In this document: positions 12,501 through 27,720 of the stretch, one piece after another | Layout: each line of letters begins with the position of its first letter | How positions within the stretch are numbered: position 1 is the stretch's first letter | Source: Sthenelais limicola | Lineage: Eukaryota; Annelida; Polychaeta; Phyllodocida; Sigalionidae | NCBI GenBank assembly: GCA_942159475.1 | Contig: OW804096.1 | Location: forward strand, 113,372,194 to 113,436,193 | Direction of reading: 5' to 3' | Length of the DNA: 64,000 nucleotides | Translations under genes and position numbers: made by a program | Notes under the pieces: model-generated | Told to the model about the DNA's origin: nothing | Database searches by the model: none | Seen by the model: only the letters and a program-made list of their open reading frames with translations

Positions 12501-15500
12501 AATCATTGATTTGGATCTCATCTGATATTCCCCAGGTATCATCTGATATGATTGCAGTTTGTGTTGGATCTCAGGCAAATGGGCGGGACATAGGCAGGAC
12601 TTTTAGGATGGAATCTATGTTCATGAAGATTAAAATATAAATGACTGATTATCTCACTAAGCATATGGTCTTTCCACTCCCCTCATAGTTCACCCATCCT
12701 TCGTGGCTATGTTATGAAATACAAGTACTACAGTAGTCATGCACCTCTGCCCAGTTTGGGCTAATAGCATTAGGGGCTAAAGTTCATCACTGTATAACCC
12801 CCAATAATCCCAGTGCCTAGCTATTAACAAGTGGTCTGAACTGATATCAAGGGGGTTGGGGGGGGGGGGGCGGTACGGGGTGGAGGAGCAGTTGTGGTAT
12901 GTACTGAATGTGGAGGTTGAAGGTATGGTGGTGTAGGTGATGGAGAAGCAGTTGTGGTGTGTACACTGTACACCTGATTTTATACAGTGTTGGGTCCAAC
13001 ATCGATTACACGGCATTTTTGGGACTCTTTTGCTTAGTAATTCAGGTCTATGAACATTTACAGCATTGATATTTACTTACAATCTTGTTAAACTTTGGGG
13101 CCTAGTAGTTTTTAAGCTGGGAAATAATATTGACACTAAGATCGACCATGATGAAACAATTAGATCATCTAAGAAATAACCTAAGCCTTCTTTCTGTGTG
13201 GAATACATTGCCACAAATTATTTTTTCAAATGTTATGGTCTTTTTGTAAGTACAGCGTTGTTTTTGTTCTATAGAAGTTGGATAACCAAAACTTAATTCA
13301 AATTTGAATTTGACTTTACTTGGAAATATTAGTGAACTCTCTGCGAACGCAAATCTACAGCAATTTGCAAAGGGATTGAGGCCTAACAATTGAATGATAA
13401 AATTGTTAATCATAAGTGAATCATTAAACGAAAATTCCTGGGTAAAAAACCTGTTGACACCCTTGAATTAAATATCTATATGACATACAAATATTTACTA
13501 GTTCAGGCCATAAGTGTGACCAAAAATTAAACAGAAATCTTTCCCATTTTTTAATGGACTTTCAAGATTTCTTGTGAAATTTTATCCATCAGAATTTCAC
13601 TGTGCTTCTAAGCTCTAGCTCTTATTTCACCCCTTATTCAATAGCTAATTTAATCAAATCATGAAAGTTGACCGTTTTCTGGTGGGCAGCTGGTATTCCT
13701 TTATCACTGAGGATTTTTTGCAGCTATCTAACGTTTTTTATGTCAACTTTTCCAAGGTATTATGATGGAACCCTATGTTATTGTATAGGGTTTGGTAGGG
13801 AGTAAGCCAGTGCTTGTATCCCTCTAGTACCCATCGCAGTACTGTGCCCTTAATGAGTACCGTCTGGAGGGTAAATATCCACGCTCGAGACAAACCTATT
13901 GGATATATGACTAATCTTAACATATTTTACGATAATCTTGCTCAATTTATCAGGCATACAGCAGAAAGTATTGCTGGGACAAGTAGGCAAAATTTGACAC
14001 CTATAATGGAGGTATCAAAGCCCTAGCTGGAATACTGCCCGCCTTGAGGTTATCACAGTTGCAGCGGAACTGAATGAATTTGTGAAGTGTCATAGCCTAT
14101 CATAGCCAATAACACAGAATATTATTATATGGTTCTAAATAAAATATTTCCTCCCACCCTCCCAAAGTAATTATTATTCTTTCTTCATCAACTAAGAAAT
14201 ATGTTATTGTAAGACAGTCAATGTTTCACAATCTAAACTCCCAGTCGCGCGTGCTTTATCTTAATATTATTTTATAGTATATTTCTCTGAGCTATTGGGA
14301 ATACCATCACATTCCATGGTGGACAAAACCATGCACCAATGATAACCCTGATCATGGTTATTTTCTTTTACATCTTTATTTGGGCTTTATGGTTTTCTAG
14401 TCTTTAAGATGCATGCATGTATTAGTTATCTAAATGGAGATCAATTAACGCATAATTATTATTACGATTATAAAAATACAACCCGTAAATATTACTAATA
14501 AAGTCTTACTCCTCATCAACAATGGTAGAGGGACAATGTCCAATTCGCAAGGCCTATGTATAGAACTTCTGCATGTGGTCGATCGAATTCAGTAAAAGGC
14601 CCATCGCCTATTGACCTTAAGCTCATCATTATTTAATCTCTTAAGACCAAACTGCCTACCCTGAGGAGCAATCAATCAGTCAGGGTCCGTATCTCGTCTG
14701 TTGCGTGGCAAGCTTGCATGCTATAAAGTCACTTGTAAGTGGGTCTTATGGCGAACCAAGACCACAGAAAGTGACTGCGTTCGTGAATAAGTTGTCAACA
14801 TGGCGCTTAAACCTAACAGTCTTTAATTTTCTTAGCCTTTTACATGCCAAGACGGCTTTTTAACTTTCATTCAAATTGAGGACTTAATACATATAACGCG
14901 TGATGGGTGTTCTCGACTAAGACTGATTTAAAATGAGAATTACCCCGCGAATAAAAACGAAATGATTCCTATTCAGCCTCTAAAGGAGATGGATGTTGAT
15001 TCGGCAAATAAATTCCCCCTCCTAAGTTGATATATTAATGTAATGTATATTATGGATATGTCTCACCACTTTTAAGTATGATTGGTAGACAGAACTCGAA
15101 GCAATAAATCTCGATTCTCGATTTCGTTTCATGCAATGCATGTTCTCTGAATTGATAAGAGCTACATTTGATCGCTGGAGAAAAATGGCTCATTACTACA
15201 GAACTGAAAATGCTGTTTTATGGAATGCCTTGAGGGAAATTTCGCTCTATAACACTATGTGGCAACAGTCAATTCATAACTTGTTTCACGATCGCTCCTT
15301 CATAGTCGCCCTAGGATGTAATTTTAGACAAGCTGCAAGCTGCTAAGGGATGGATGAAACACTATATGGGACAGATCTTCAGAAAATGCACAATCTACAG
15401 TTCTACACACCTCTCAAATTCTGCTAAATTAGAGGGGAAATTTATAAATACTGAGTATATCTGAGTGTATTCTGTATTGTATTCATTCAATAAATCTGTC

Positions 15501-15863
15501 TGGTTATGTTGAACTGCATTTTGAACCTGATTTTGGTCTTAAATTTGGGTTATTTGAGAGGATTGGTGAAGGGGAATTGTACATTTTCTGAAGACCTGAC
15601 CCATATAGTAGCACTCCACTCTAAATCTGTATTCAGCGACTTCAGTGATTGGCATCAGTATTATAGGGAGACAAAACCTAACACGGGGTTTAATGAAAAA
15701 AGAAGTTATGAGCCATCAAAATATTCCTACTAGGATTTAACGAGAACTTGATAATCAATATGACTACCTTCAGTGTCTTGTTAAAAGATGTCTGATGACG
15801 ATAAGAGTATCAAGTGGTGTGTCTGATTCGAATCAGTCATTATCTCATTCTCATGAAAGGTGA
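6540..15863. other. Large presumed intron or intergenic region
   Basis: No exon could be supported in these 9.3 kb, although at least the left end should be an ADAMTS intron. Open frames here are below 112 codons, AT-rich and without motifs. A G-run of 13 lies at 12858-12870 within a short imperfect GTGGAGGAGCAGTTGTGG-type repeat (about 12880-12960). Confidence 0.5.
12858..12870 (+). repeat. G13 homopolymer
   Basis: Thirteen consecutive G, preceded by GGGGG and followed by CGGTACGGGG. It is one of five G or C tracts of 11 to 17 bases in the window. It could form G-rich secondary structure and is prone to length polymorphism. Confidence 0.8.
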
Positions 15864-15907
15864 GTAATACCTTAGAATAAGAGGAATATCTTACTCTAAG
15901 GTAATAC
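15864..15907. repeat. Inverted repeat, 18-bp arms
   Basis: Arms at 15864-15881 and 15890-15907 (GTAATACCTTAGAATAAG against CTTACTCTAAGGTAATAC) pair with two mismatches around an 8-base loop. No open frame or transposon ends are visible around it. Confidence 0.65.
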
Positions 15908-15990
15908 CTATGTGGGCATTCTTTAAAATTGTGTTAAGGCTTCCATACCATCATTCTGAACGTCCTTTATAACCATGTTACATCTCCTGT

Positions 15991-16086
15991 AATAATGATA
16001 TTAATATCATAATATATATAAATATATATATATAATATTATAATAATATGTAATGTATTGAATGATATATATATCATATATATATC
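15991..16086. repeat. AT-rich palindromic tract
   Basis: Almost pure A/T made of overlapping ATATAT, TAATAT and GATATATATATC-type palindromes. This may be a decayed TA microsatellite. Confidence 0.7.
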
Positions 16087-19000
16087 GCTTGGAAATCTGC
16101 CCGGATCATTGTTTATCAAGGCTCTATGCCCATTGGTTCCTAGCTGGAATCGGACTGCAGGGACTTTTGAGAACAGTGGTCAGTGTGTGTGTGCGGCAGC
16201 TCGAGGGAAAGGCAGGAAAACTGGAACTGAACGAACACTCAGAAGCAAAGGGGTGATATTTAATATTCCCGAATATGACAGCATACCAATCAGATAAAAA
16301 CATACACATCGTATATACAGAGAGCTAACATTACTTGCATCGAAGAAGTCAATCATGAAGATTCCTAGATGTGATAAGCAATTAAATGGTTTGAACTGCA
16401 GCGGAAACTGGAATATCGGTCAAGCATCCTGGATAGCCGACCCACAGCCTTGACTGGCCAGGGTCCTTTTTATCTGTAGTTGGTCGGTTTCATATTCCTC
16501 GCATGATTCAATTTCATACATCAGCGTGTGGGCTCGTTTCTTCTTCACAGCTTGGTCTAGAGAGTACATCATATATTCAATTAGGATATAATTGGATGTG
16601 TCATGCTTATCAAGCACCGTGATTATAATGCCAGCCTCTTGGCGATGTTTCTATTGGCGGATAATGGGTTTTATTCAACCGGAGACCCATCTGTCCAAGG
16701 AGATCAGGTGGGAAAGGGGAAAGGATGTGGTCGTGGTCTTGGGCCCCTTTTCTTTGCTTCTTAATACGATCTAAATCTTGGCCCATCAATTGGAGAAAAG
16801 GTGTTATGTCAGAGGGTATGATTTCATGTTGGTTCTTACCTTTAAATCCTCGCGCAGACTGACAAGAAGAATGACTTTTCTTTTATGTATGAAATTAGAT
16901 TAAAGAGGCAAGTAACCCTGTTACTGGGGGCAAGCCCTTTTAGGCAATCGCGACCCACATAACGCCCCTAATGTACGTTAGCTGTGTTTGAGGGCATAAA
17001 CTCGAAGTAACCATGGCAAAAACGACCTCAGAACATAAAAGATGCATGTATCATCTTGACCTGCCCCTTGTGCTAGATTAGTACTATGTTGTGGTATATT
17101 GACCTAGGTCTGGTAAGAGGGACACCCTGTGTGATATCGATGTTTGGTTCACTTCTGTGCCCCCCCCCCCCTCCCCACTCCACCCCCTATGAGCATCAAC
17201 AAAGGACCAGGATATGTATGGATGAAGCCTTTGTAAAAAAAAGCAGCTTATACCTCCTTTTTGAATACATGTCCAACCAAAAGGTCACAGGCTCTTGTCC
17301 CTTTTCACAGAAGTCCTGCCTAGTTTGAGATGATGTCAATTATGTGACTTGGTGAATTATACACTATATAGTGAAATCATAATGATAGCGGTGATTTCAA
17401 GGGACTTTGACTCACCCGTTTAGAGTGTGTAAAGGTAAAGCAAGACTTCCTGAAGAGGTCGGCTATAGTAGAATTAGGTATTCGTGAGTATATATGACAC
17501 TAAATTGCCAATGTAGATGGTCCCGCTGAAAGGAACCTTTTTCATAGACTCCGCGTGGTTCTGACACAGTGGGACCACAGTATATAAAGCCAGACAATTT
17601 TCATTAGAGCTAGATACACGTACCGATGAACTCCATCTCCTTGCTTAGGAGCAAAGCACTTCTTGTTCTATTAACCCACAGGGCCAGCCAGCAGAAAAAA
17701 GAAATTGATTAGCTAAAACTACGTGTAATGGGGATTCGTAGTATGACGATGCCACAAGGACAATAAATATGGAGGATAATGAGATTAGAAAAAGACTAAG
17801 ATGTAATCCTAGTTGCCAGATATTGTTATAAATGTGGCATATATACAAAGGGAATATAGATCCAGGTCTTTGTCGCAGGCAAAGAGTTAGAATAATTTCA
17901 GGGAAGTGATAGAGGAAATGGGGCGGCAGTAACGGTAAAAGAAAAAGAATCTAATCTCCATTGTGTACGAGAGGAGGAAAGAGATCGCTTTTTATTTTTG
18001 GAACACTGTGCAATTGTTTAATGAAGGAAGTGCATGCTTAATGATCAAAACGCTACCCTACATGGAGTCGTTGTAACTTGCACGAATGAGTTACACAAAG
18101 ACTGTTTGCCGGCGTGCTTGAACATAATATGTACTGTAGGCTACATCTGGGTTGGGCTACACTGATGATGCATATAGAGCAATAGTTTAGTATTGTTTTT
18201 TCTATAATATTTCAGCATTGTTGTTACATCAAATTCACAAATATAAACACTATAAGTGGGAATCCTTAATGAATATTAATAATATATTTATTTAGAAACA
18301 TCTTGAGAGAATTTTAGTTCAATAAGACAAGATGAGTGCAAACGACAATTAATATCATTAAAATCTCATTAATGGTGCGTGTCTTTTTGTGGGGTACATG
18401 AGACTGATGACATTATCCTAATGCCTATAGTAACAGAGAATTCGCAAATAAGCCCTTTCAAAAGTCCTTCATTAAATTCACTTCGTCTGGGAGATTCCCT
18501 ACGGAGCTAAAGTCGCTTGATTGCAAATAATAAGGCTGATAGGTTGGTTAACTAGGAAAGTACCAGCCAATTTCCTCTCAAATTTCTGAACATTGGACTC
18601 CACATTACCCAGCAACTCAATTGCGGTAGCAATGCGTCGGCATTTCTGGGAATGGCAAACATTGATTAAGTCTATATGTCTCATAACCAGAAATGAAGGA
18701 AACCTTAGTGAAAGAGTATGCTAGCATTGAAATTGATCTCAATCGAATGATCGTGGTTCCGCCACAGCGGTCTATGGGAAAGAGTCTCCTTTAAACCGAT
18801 TTGTGTTTGTTTCGCGATGGCAAATGTATTCAAAGTCTCCTCCTTGTTCGTAAACAGTGGTTCCGCTCGTGATTTTCATTGAAAGCCTGTCACAGAGGAA
18901 TTAACGTTTCGATGAATGGCTTTTATGGAGGTCAATTTGGATGCTGCCTTTCTCTGGTGATGGCTCGGGTTTACATACCATCGACGCAAGATTCTTTCAT

Positions 19001-22000
19001 ATTACGCAAGCTTGAACTTGCGTACTTTACTGAGGAATGTTTGACCTCTAAGGTTTGTTAGAATTCACTAACCCCTTAATAGAGCCACATCTAATCACAC
19101 ACGTACGTTGAATACTTGACCACCCTGTTCCATCATCCCACAATACGTCAAAGATAACGATTGGTTGGTCACAGTTACAATAATGTTAATGCAGATTGAC
19201 AAAACAGTGATTTCCCCCATCAAAATTCCTCGTTTATAAATACATAACCGTGACCTCATACCGAATAACTGCACGTAGCTCGGTAATAAATCTTCTGTAT
19301 GACAATTGCTATTCATAAGCATATATGTAAGCATTACGCATCTGATGTATGCCCCGAGGAAAAAATGTTGAAATCCGAACCTTGAAAGAAACTAGATGAT
19401 ATATTTTACAAAACTGAAGAGGATACGTCATTTTATAAACAATCCCAGCAGCCATCTACAAGAAAATAGGCCACACGACATCGGTATTTACACTGTTTGT
19501 TCAAACTAGTAAAATGGATGGAATTTTAAGAAGATGTTATCTTTATGTATAAAACTAAAATCCAGTTAAGAAGGCGATCGATAGCTGATATTTTTGCGGG
19601 GATCTCACATTTCATGGGCCGGTCAATTCATCTATCCTCACCTTCTTAGAAGTTATAGCTAGTTATGTGAGGCGATACTGGCTGCTTTGGCAACAGTGAT
19701 CTATGGATGGCCACTACACATAATATTGACACTTGCTGGACACACCCTAATGAATCATACACTTATTTCTAATTATTATTAATTTGCATAATTTTAAATT
19801 CCCTGATTGCTTAATTGATTTTAAAGCCCGGCCACACTTAGGCCTAAACCATAACATTTCCACCGGTTCAATATTAATTAATGTTGAAATTATTTATTAT
19901 CTAATTTTTAACGATAACTGGGTCCATATCAATTAACTGGTTAATATTCTTTGTTAATTTGCATTTGGGCTTTAGCTTTAAAAAATCATTTTCATGAATT
20001 TAATTATATACAAGTAGGCCTACAGTGAATCCAGAGTCCGGCATCAAGTCAGTGTCGTGATAATCGTAATTATGGGTATTCTAGCGGTGCTATAATTCAT
20101 ATACCGTAATATAGTTCTAGCTACTTTCTGGTACGATGTAAAAAGGAATACACATGCTCCACCGTAGTAGTAAATTATATCTAGGACCTATAATATAATA
20201 TAAACCGAAACTCTTAATGTTTTACTCTAAATTCTATTAGATACCGGTGTACCTTTATTTGTTCATGTAGTGTCAAATTACAACATGCACATCTGAGAAA
20301 ATTCGATCAGGCATATTACCATCTTAACTGGGGCCTAGTTTCGTAAGCTGCATACGGGTCTCAACTTGATGCATTGTGTCCGTTTCTGTATTTCACAATA
20401 CCCATGACCTTTGAAAGTTTTGAAATAAATATGCAAAGACCGGATATAATTTGACAATAATCTAGAAGCATTTTAGTGCAGTCTATGAGTGACTTAAACA
20501 CATGTATTTGGATACCAGCCCGGTAGAGTTATATGACATTCTACAAAATATAGTTAATAGATACTGATTAACCATCGGAAACGGAATGAATGGACGACGG
20601 ATACCGACGTTATAGCCAGAAATAATCTGGAACATCGTGTATGTAGGAAGCCAGATAACATGGGATTTGTTCTTAATGTATATATAATAGAGAAGATGGC
20701 GACCTCGCGTATGAGAAATGTCTCTCCTATCAAGTAAACATCTTGTGGCTAAAGAAAAGTATGCATTAATCCAATCACCAGGAACCCTAGTTATGTCCAT
20801 GCAGGTATAGCTAGGTATTCACCTGGGAACAGTATATGTGAATACCTGCGGTTTATATTGGTTAGTTTGATGCGTGATCAGAGGTTTCAGTCAATACTGA
20901 TTAGGGGGACGGATCTTCAGTCCCTATACGACGGCGTAAATGCCAAGAGAAGGAAATCTGGCCTTTGATCTGCGAAGGGAACTGTTGCAAGCCACCCATC
21001 AGACTGCTCTAGTCGTTTAATAGCACATTTCATATAGCTAAAAAGGCCCGACCATATAAATGTACGATGAATACTTAAGATGCAAGGTAATTTAAATGTA
21101 GGAAATCTTATACTATGATCCTTTTTTTAATTTGAAAGATAAATTCTACGCGGGATAAAGGGAGAATCGGAGCAATGTCGATCAGTGTACTGTATATTGG
21201 GTCTATTACAAGATTTATAACTTATAACTCATTTATTATATAATGGGGGCCTTATTTCAGGGGAAGCACATGACAAGAGGTAGTGAAGGTACGAGGACCC
21301 ACAGATCTTGCTCGTGTGAAGCTATAAAACAGCTCAGCCAACAAACAGCCAACCTTCTGTCACCCTAGTCTCAAGATAGGGAGTCAGATGAGCTGTAATT
21401 CCTCCAGTGCCGTGTTCAGGCATCGATTATATCTAATCACACCTTGCCGGGGTACCTTTAGCAGAAGCTTTAGCTCGGGGATTTATGAGGTGCTGGATCC
21501 TCGTGATCTGATGTCCCTCAAGTGTTAAGGCTTACCAAACTTAGTTACAGGTACACGGTCGTATACTAGGGAAGGCGACTAATGCAACCAGGACGCCCAG
21601 TGTTGGTGTCTATTCCATTTGTCTTCTACGTCTCCCCTTCACCCATTCAAACTCCGAAATCGAACTAGCTCTAGTAATGAGGGTGCCTTCTCAAGCCTAC
21701 CGCCTCGGTTTCTTTTGTGCTTTCTCTGCAAACCCATGGAATGCTGTGTGTGTATAAGTATAGTGATCGAACTGCGGTCTGACATCCCGAATTACCGTCA
21801 TGGACGGCCAAGACCTCCAATTGTCGCCGATATATCCTCTCATGGGAAAAAAACAGTTTTTGTCCCAAAACAAAGAGAGGGGGATAGAGTATCAATCTAG
21901 GTAAATAAATTCGACATTTTATTAAATGGAAAGCTTTTAGTGTGACACAAATCTAGGACAGACTGTATAAATAGAATTGACTGTAGATCAGATAAAGAAG

Positions 22001-25000
22001 ACTCATATATATTAAGCCCCGAGAGACGAGCCAGTCCCTGCAGACAAGTAAAGGATAGGAGTCATTTTAAACAATATATCACAGGAATCAATTACGTAAA
22101 TACAAAAGTTTTTACTTGCACAAACATTGATGGTTTGCTCATGTATGAAAGTTGTGTGGGCAGGGAAGAGGATATGAACAAGTAAACTCTGCGTGGCTAT
22201 CACGTCCTGTCATGGCGTATAACCACTGAGAACGATTGTTCAAATCCACCTTGTCAGCTCGGATCAGCCTCTAAACTCCTTTGCGCATAACATTCTCAGT
22301 AGAAAGGAACTTGGTGTATATCATATTTTTTGTCCATACCAGTGTGATCATTACTTAGATCATGGTTCATATGTGAAACTCCAGCATCCTATTTTTGCGG
22401 AGTTTTTTTTAAACTATAGTGACATGGGAAGCTGTTCGCTGGTATCTCCCTACCTTCAAAGATTTACACTTTATACCAGCTACTTTCACCCGCGTCAGAT
22501 AAAATATCAACATCCTCAGAGATAACCTTAATGACATAGTCCTGATCTACTGATGATCCAGATGATCCAGAAAATGTTCCGCTTAGATTCCCACGCCCAC
22601 TTGGCAATGCCTTACAAACTAAAATGACAGTAGGTAGAATTTGCCCTAAACCATTGAGTTAACAGATGTTCAAATCCACTATCGATCCAGATTCCTTCTC
22701 ATTTACTATCTCCAAATCCTCAGATCGTTTATGTGCTTGGAAGTAATAACTAAATACGAAGGCTATGAGATAGATTGGCATGAGTTCGAAAACGAAATCG
22801 CGTAGCCTATATAGTCTAGAGTATGAATATAAAAGAGTCAGAGAAACTCAGAAAGAAAAGCAATATCTTCATTATCATCATAACATTATTTGTGGTAGAT
22901 TGCGGGTAGGTGGCAAGAAATACCCGTACATTACCACCCTTTTTCTGAACCTGCGTGCATGCATCCAGCGGAAATAAAAAGGGACCATTGCTAAATGCAT
23001 CGGCATAAATGCCAAAGTCTATCATATCTTAGAGAGCTCCTTGGTCAATATTAGAGTTTGAGGGAATTAATCTCTGAGTATGCGTCATAAACAGTATTGT
23101 TTGCCATAATTGTGTCGGCATAGTTTGCATTTGCCTTCCAGCATCTGAAGCATGGCAACCATGGTTAGGAACAACGGGCATGGGGGATTGAGTCCGCGCC
23201 AGTATGCACTTTGCGCATACTATACGTATTCATCCGTCCTAATTGCTGTAAGCTCGGGAACTGTTTATTATAGGGAACCATTGACTGCTTGCCTGAAGTA
23301 CGCTGTTCTGGTTCTACCTATATCCGAAAGGTAATCACATCTGTCGGGGATCGATACAGGATGACACCCAAGCAAAGTAGCTAGGCAACAAGCCGTCACC
23401 TCTACTTGCATGAAACATATTTTCAAAGGGAACAACCCCCTCTCTTTCGGTGCCTGCAAAAGCTGTAGTGCTAAAAACCGTTCTCTAAAAAATGGCGTTC
23501 ATCATTTGTAAGGGTGTTGCAAATAATAATTAGGGTTATTCATCTTTGCCCTATGTGTGCCGTTCACAAATTTATTGCCGCATTATCTTAATGACTATCC
23601 CCATTTAAACATTTTCCTGTATCATATTTTGACGTCCGTTATCACAATTTTTGCTTTGTGTGTTAGTTTTTCATCAGTAGTTCCTTTACAATTATGGAAC
23701 ATTTGAAACATAAATAACGATTCATGGCGAAAATGGGCCAGGACCAGAATGAGGATGGCGCTTTCATTTCATATTACAAATCTTTATTAATAGAAGGATT
23801 AAATGGGAATCCTACATGCATGCAAAAGACAAGCATTGTTGTGTCTGAAGTGAAGAATTCTTTGCTCATCCAGCGTTGTAACGAAGGCAAAGAAAGCAAT
23901 TATGCCTAACATGAATCTCTCAGGATGTAGCCCCCACCTTTTGCTGCCTAAAATGGGCACTGGCGTTCCAATAATTATCTTCCTTGTTTTCGGAATACTG
24001 ATGATGCCCACAATTCATAATCACTGAACATCAAAATTCAATAACTTGATTCAAATCAACCTCAGACCATTCCACGCCGAGTAAATTAACAAAATACTAT
24101 CCATCTGGAAGTGAACGTCCATTGGAACGAAGCTTTATATATATGGGGACGCCGCTCCAAATAATACAGGAACATTCACATTGCCTTCAAATGTTACCTA
24201 GTAGATATTTATGCGCCCACAAGCCAGGTCTTCTGAGAAAACGTCTGGCTGTGATATGAAGAGAAACATCCACGTTGCCCTGAATTCCCCCTTGCAAAAC
24301 AACGTATTAAATTTGTATTATAGCAAAATGGATTCCAAATGCACGATGGACAATATATGTTTATTTTACCGGAAGAAACATAGCTTTACCGAATTTGAAT
24401 ATGAATCAAATTTCCATATACCGTATTCACTGTATATCACAGATAAGATGCTACGCCAATCTTGAATACTGCTGTTATTTATAGAAAGCTTCGAGCATCC
24501 ACAATTCCCGCGGTGATATACATCATATCATAAATCCTTTCTTTTTGAATTAAAGAAAAATAGCGCAAGAAAACTAATGGTTTCAGTTATTTTGTTGTAC
24601 AGAATCCAATCTCGCACACATGTATACCAATCCAGCTGGACTGCTGATCCGGGAAAACTTTCAATGGATGTATACCTCATAAGGTGACTTGTATTCCCTG
24701 GGGCGATATTCTAGAAAGTCACTGTACGTAACGACCTTACGTGTTGTACGCTTCAACATGGGAATGTGACGTAAAAGATGTAATTCTTCAATCTCTCATA
24801 TCGCGCTGTTCTCCCCGTGTCTCTTAGCAAAAAGGTCGATTGCCCCTCGGCCCTAGCCTTTTCAAGTGACACATAACGCATCAGTGGAGAATAGAATATT
24901 AAGGGACAAAGATCAAATGGTAGTGAGAAATAACGCTCTCTAGATCTGTCTGATGAACATATGGGAAATATATAAGGGGCGCAGGATGCCATCATTATTT

Positions 25001-26488
25001 CTTCGTTATTATACTGTCTTTATAACTACATACTGGAAAGGGATTATGGAGAATTTATGACCAAGGCCAAATGGCACCTACGGCCCCGCTGAACTACGAA
25101 TCTCTCCATGATGGTTAAAACCTTTCGTTAAAAAACAACGAATGCTGCTGATCTGGGAGATAGAATAATGGGAGAAATTCATTTTACGGTGCTTGAGAAT
25201 TTATTTCCAAAGTGGAGACTCTATGTCGCCTCGTAATCCTCTGTTAAAGCGGACTTGGAAGAATTAAAGATATTAATTTTCTCGAAATCTTAAAAGCCTG
25301 TTTCATATTTTTGCTTTTAGAAAAATCACATTTCAGTAGGTTGTATTCACGGGAAACATCTGGGAGAGAACGCAATGGAATCCACCCATTAACACGCAGT
25401 TATGTTGGTGCCATGGGAAGTAGCTATGCTTGTACTCTCTGGTTAAACATCGACATTTGAGAACCTGCTATCGGAAGCTATTGTTTAAGAAAATGTTCCT
25501 GAATGAACAACTTGGCCCGTCGGTTTTATGCAATCGCTGTTAGACATCGGGAGACAAACAATGTGGTAGCAATCAACTAGACTTTAGACATGCTTCGTTC
25601 AGGGGGCCTGAGTTGACTTAGGTTATTTGGAAAATAAGGCCCACGGTGAAAGAATACGAAGAACTTTGCTCGTCCCTTCAACGTAAACACTTTTGTCCGC
25701 CTGGCAATTGGATTGATGGGAAAGGCATGTGACAGCAGAAGGCTATCGAAAACATAGTCTCCCTGAAAGGAGGGGGAATGTCTTAGGTGACAGTCTCAGC
25801 CCCAAAATGAAAACTCCAATTAAGGCCCCGCATGACTTTCACCTTCAGGATCAGGCTATACTGTTCTACCCCTTAGAATGCCAAAAGGGAATTTTGGAGA
25901 GGCAAACAAACACAATAATGGAAATGGTATTCAACATCAGCCCCCACTGTCCTCTGGGAACTGCTATTTGCTACTTGGCCCAACAAGGATTGACTGTATA
26001 TTTGCTGTAATTGATCGACGCCTTTGTCTCTATATGTCCTGGGGGTATCGAGCTTTTATCAGCTCAGCTTTAGTCCAAACGTACGAAGAGTAAACATTAG
26101 CTTGAATAATGAAATACAAGTTTTGCCAGCGGTAATAAGTGCTAATCACTACTGTTAAATAACCATTACCTCCCACGCATTTAGAAGTTAGTGTGGTTGA
26201 CAATACCCGTCTCCAGTAGCTCTATGGGGACTCACTTTTCTCGATTCATATTAAAGTGAGTATTTGTCGTCAAAAAATCACTTTATGAGTTCACCTGGCA
26301 AGCAAGTTGGATTTCTTGTCATGACTGGCCGGCTTAACTGCCTGTATAGAAACAGGTATGAACCAGAAAGGGGTCGCCTTACTCAATCATAAAGACACTA
26401 TCGGAGCAATGTTGTGTAAAGTGGGGGTAGAGCACCGCAGGTGAGTTGATGTTCATTATTTAACAAGCAAGTCACGGTTTACGGGTTT
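16087..26488. other. Large region without a supported gene
   Basis: This 10.4 kb holds only short, unrecognised open frames. It includes a C12 run at 17160-17171 and small hairpins. A plus-strand stretch at 26357-26439 is open from an ATG to a GTGAGT donor but is too short and unidentified to call. If the 27.8 kb start exon and the ADAMTS exon belong to one gene, this would be intron containing unrecognised exons. Confidence 0.45.
20813..20847. repeat. Short perfect hairpin
   Basis: AGGTATTCAC at 20813-20822 and GTGAATACCT at 20838-20847 form a perfect 10-bp stem around 15 bases. No associated gene was recognised. Confidence 0.5.
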
Positions 26489-26510
26489 TTGACATGCCAT
26501 AGCATGTCAA
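26489..26510. repeat. Perfect short hairpin
   Basis: TTGACATGC, a CATA loop, and GCATGTCAA form a perfect 9-bp stem. It is followed by GG rather than a T-run and lies in AT-rich DNA, so a bacterial-type terminator reading does not apply. Confidence 0.6.
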
Positions 26511-26633
26511 GGTAGAATGTTTCTAACCAAACCCATAATCCCGAAAATAAAACATTTTCCTATCCACAAATATTGAACAATAATTCGATATAACAGGTCC
26601 ATATTTCTCTTAGCCAAAGACACGTTAAATACT

Positions 26634-26669
26634 ATCTGATCTTAGAGTAATATTTCTCTAAGATCTGAT
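26634..26669. repeat. Inverted repeat, 14-bp arms
   Basis: ATCTGATCTTAGAG and CTCTAAGATCTGAT pair around an 8-base A/T loop, with a single mismatched position in the stem. Confidence 0.6.
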
Positions 26670-27720
26670 GTAGGTCGGGAAGAGGCGCAGGAAATATTTT
26701 CCATTCATATTTTTCATTCATTTTTTTTTCGCCGAAAGCTCCTTAACGCAAATTCCAAACTATCAATAGAATCACGCGGGTCTAGCTCCTGTTTTCCCCT
26801 TTCTTTATTTGTCTCCCACTAGCTCACTTTACGAGAGCCACACTATTTATTCCGTTGGAAATGCGGCCATGATGCAATTGCCGTGAGCAATATCTACAAA
26901 TCAAAATGACCTGCAAGTTGTGTACGACAGGGTGGCAGTTTGCCCTGTCAAAATTAGTCACATATGGAACATTATCGAGAGACCCCGACAGTCATTTGAA
27001 GCGGGGAGTTCAATTTGATACAGTAAGTTACATGATTTTGCATCCGCATGACTTTCATGTGCAGAATTCATGTACTTATATATGAGCAAGCCGTGCATAT
27101 ATCTGCTGCATGGATTGTTTTTATACACTATATGGTTTTATATCGTATATTGTCACCACGACGCCTTTTGCATCCGAATGTTACTCGTAGCCACCGCAGC
27201 ACGTGTTTTCAGTCTCGCGTAATGGACTCAGACTTCAGCGTAGATCAGACGCCAGTGATGTCAGAATAATAACCCCTAATTTTAAATGTTTTATGGACAA
27301 ATAAAGAGAATAGAAAACACATTTGATTGCACTTTGCATCCTCATCGTAAACCGCGTGTCGGAGTGTCTGTAAATTAAAAGTTTTTATTGAATGTAATCT
27401 ATTGGCGATGTTCAGGGGATGCTATGTTAAAAGACATTGTAGAGCTACACTCAATCAGCAGGGGACATATTTGTCAGAGGAGGAAAACAGAATTATTTAT
27501 CTCAAACCAAACTTTGTACAACGCCGACGGCTGAGGAAAAATAAACTGTTTATTCAGTACCTTTATGCAAGACATGTGTTGCGTTAAGTTTCAACTCTCA
27601 ACATGCACCATTATGTCTTTTGAAAGGGCTATAAGGGCCACCTTTCATTCAGCAGTCATGCTCGCCTAAATATGAATAATCTGAGGAATCAAAATTATAT
27701 CCACTCAAACATATACTTAC

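Noticed and set aside
26357..26439. Short plus-strand open stretch from ATG to a GTGAGT donor
   Set aside because: The preceding CAG lacks a pyrimidine tract, the peptide is unrecognised and it is too short to support alone.
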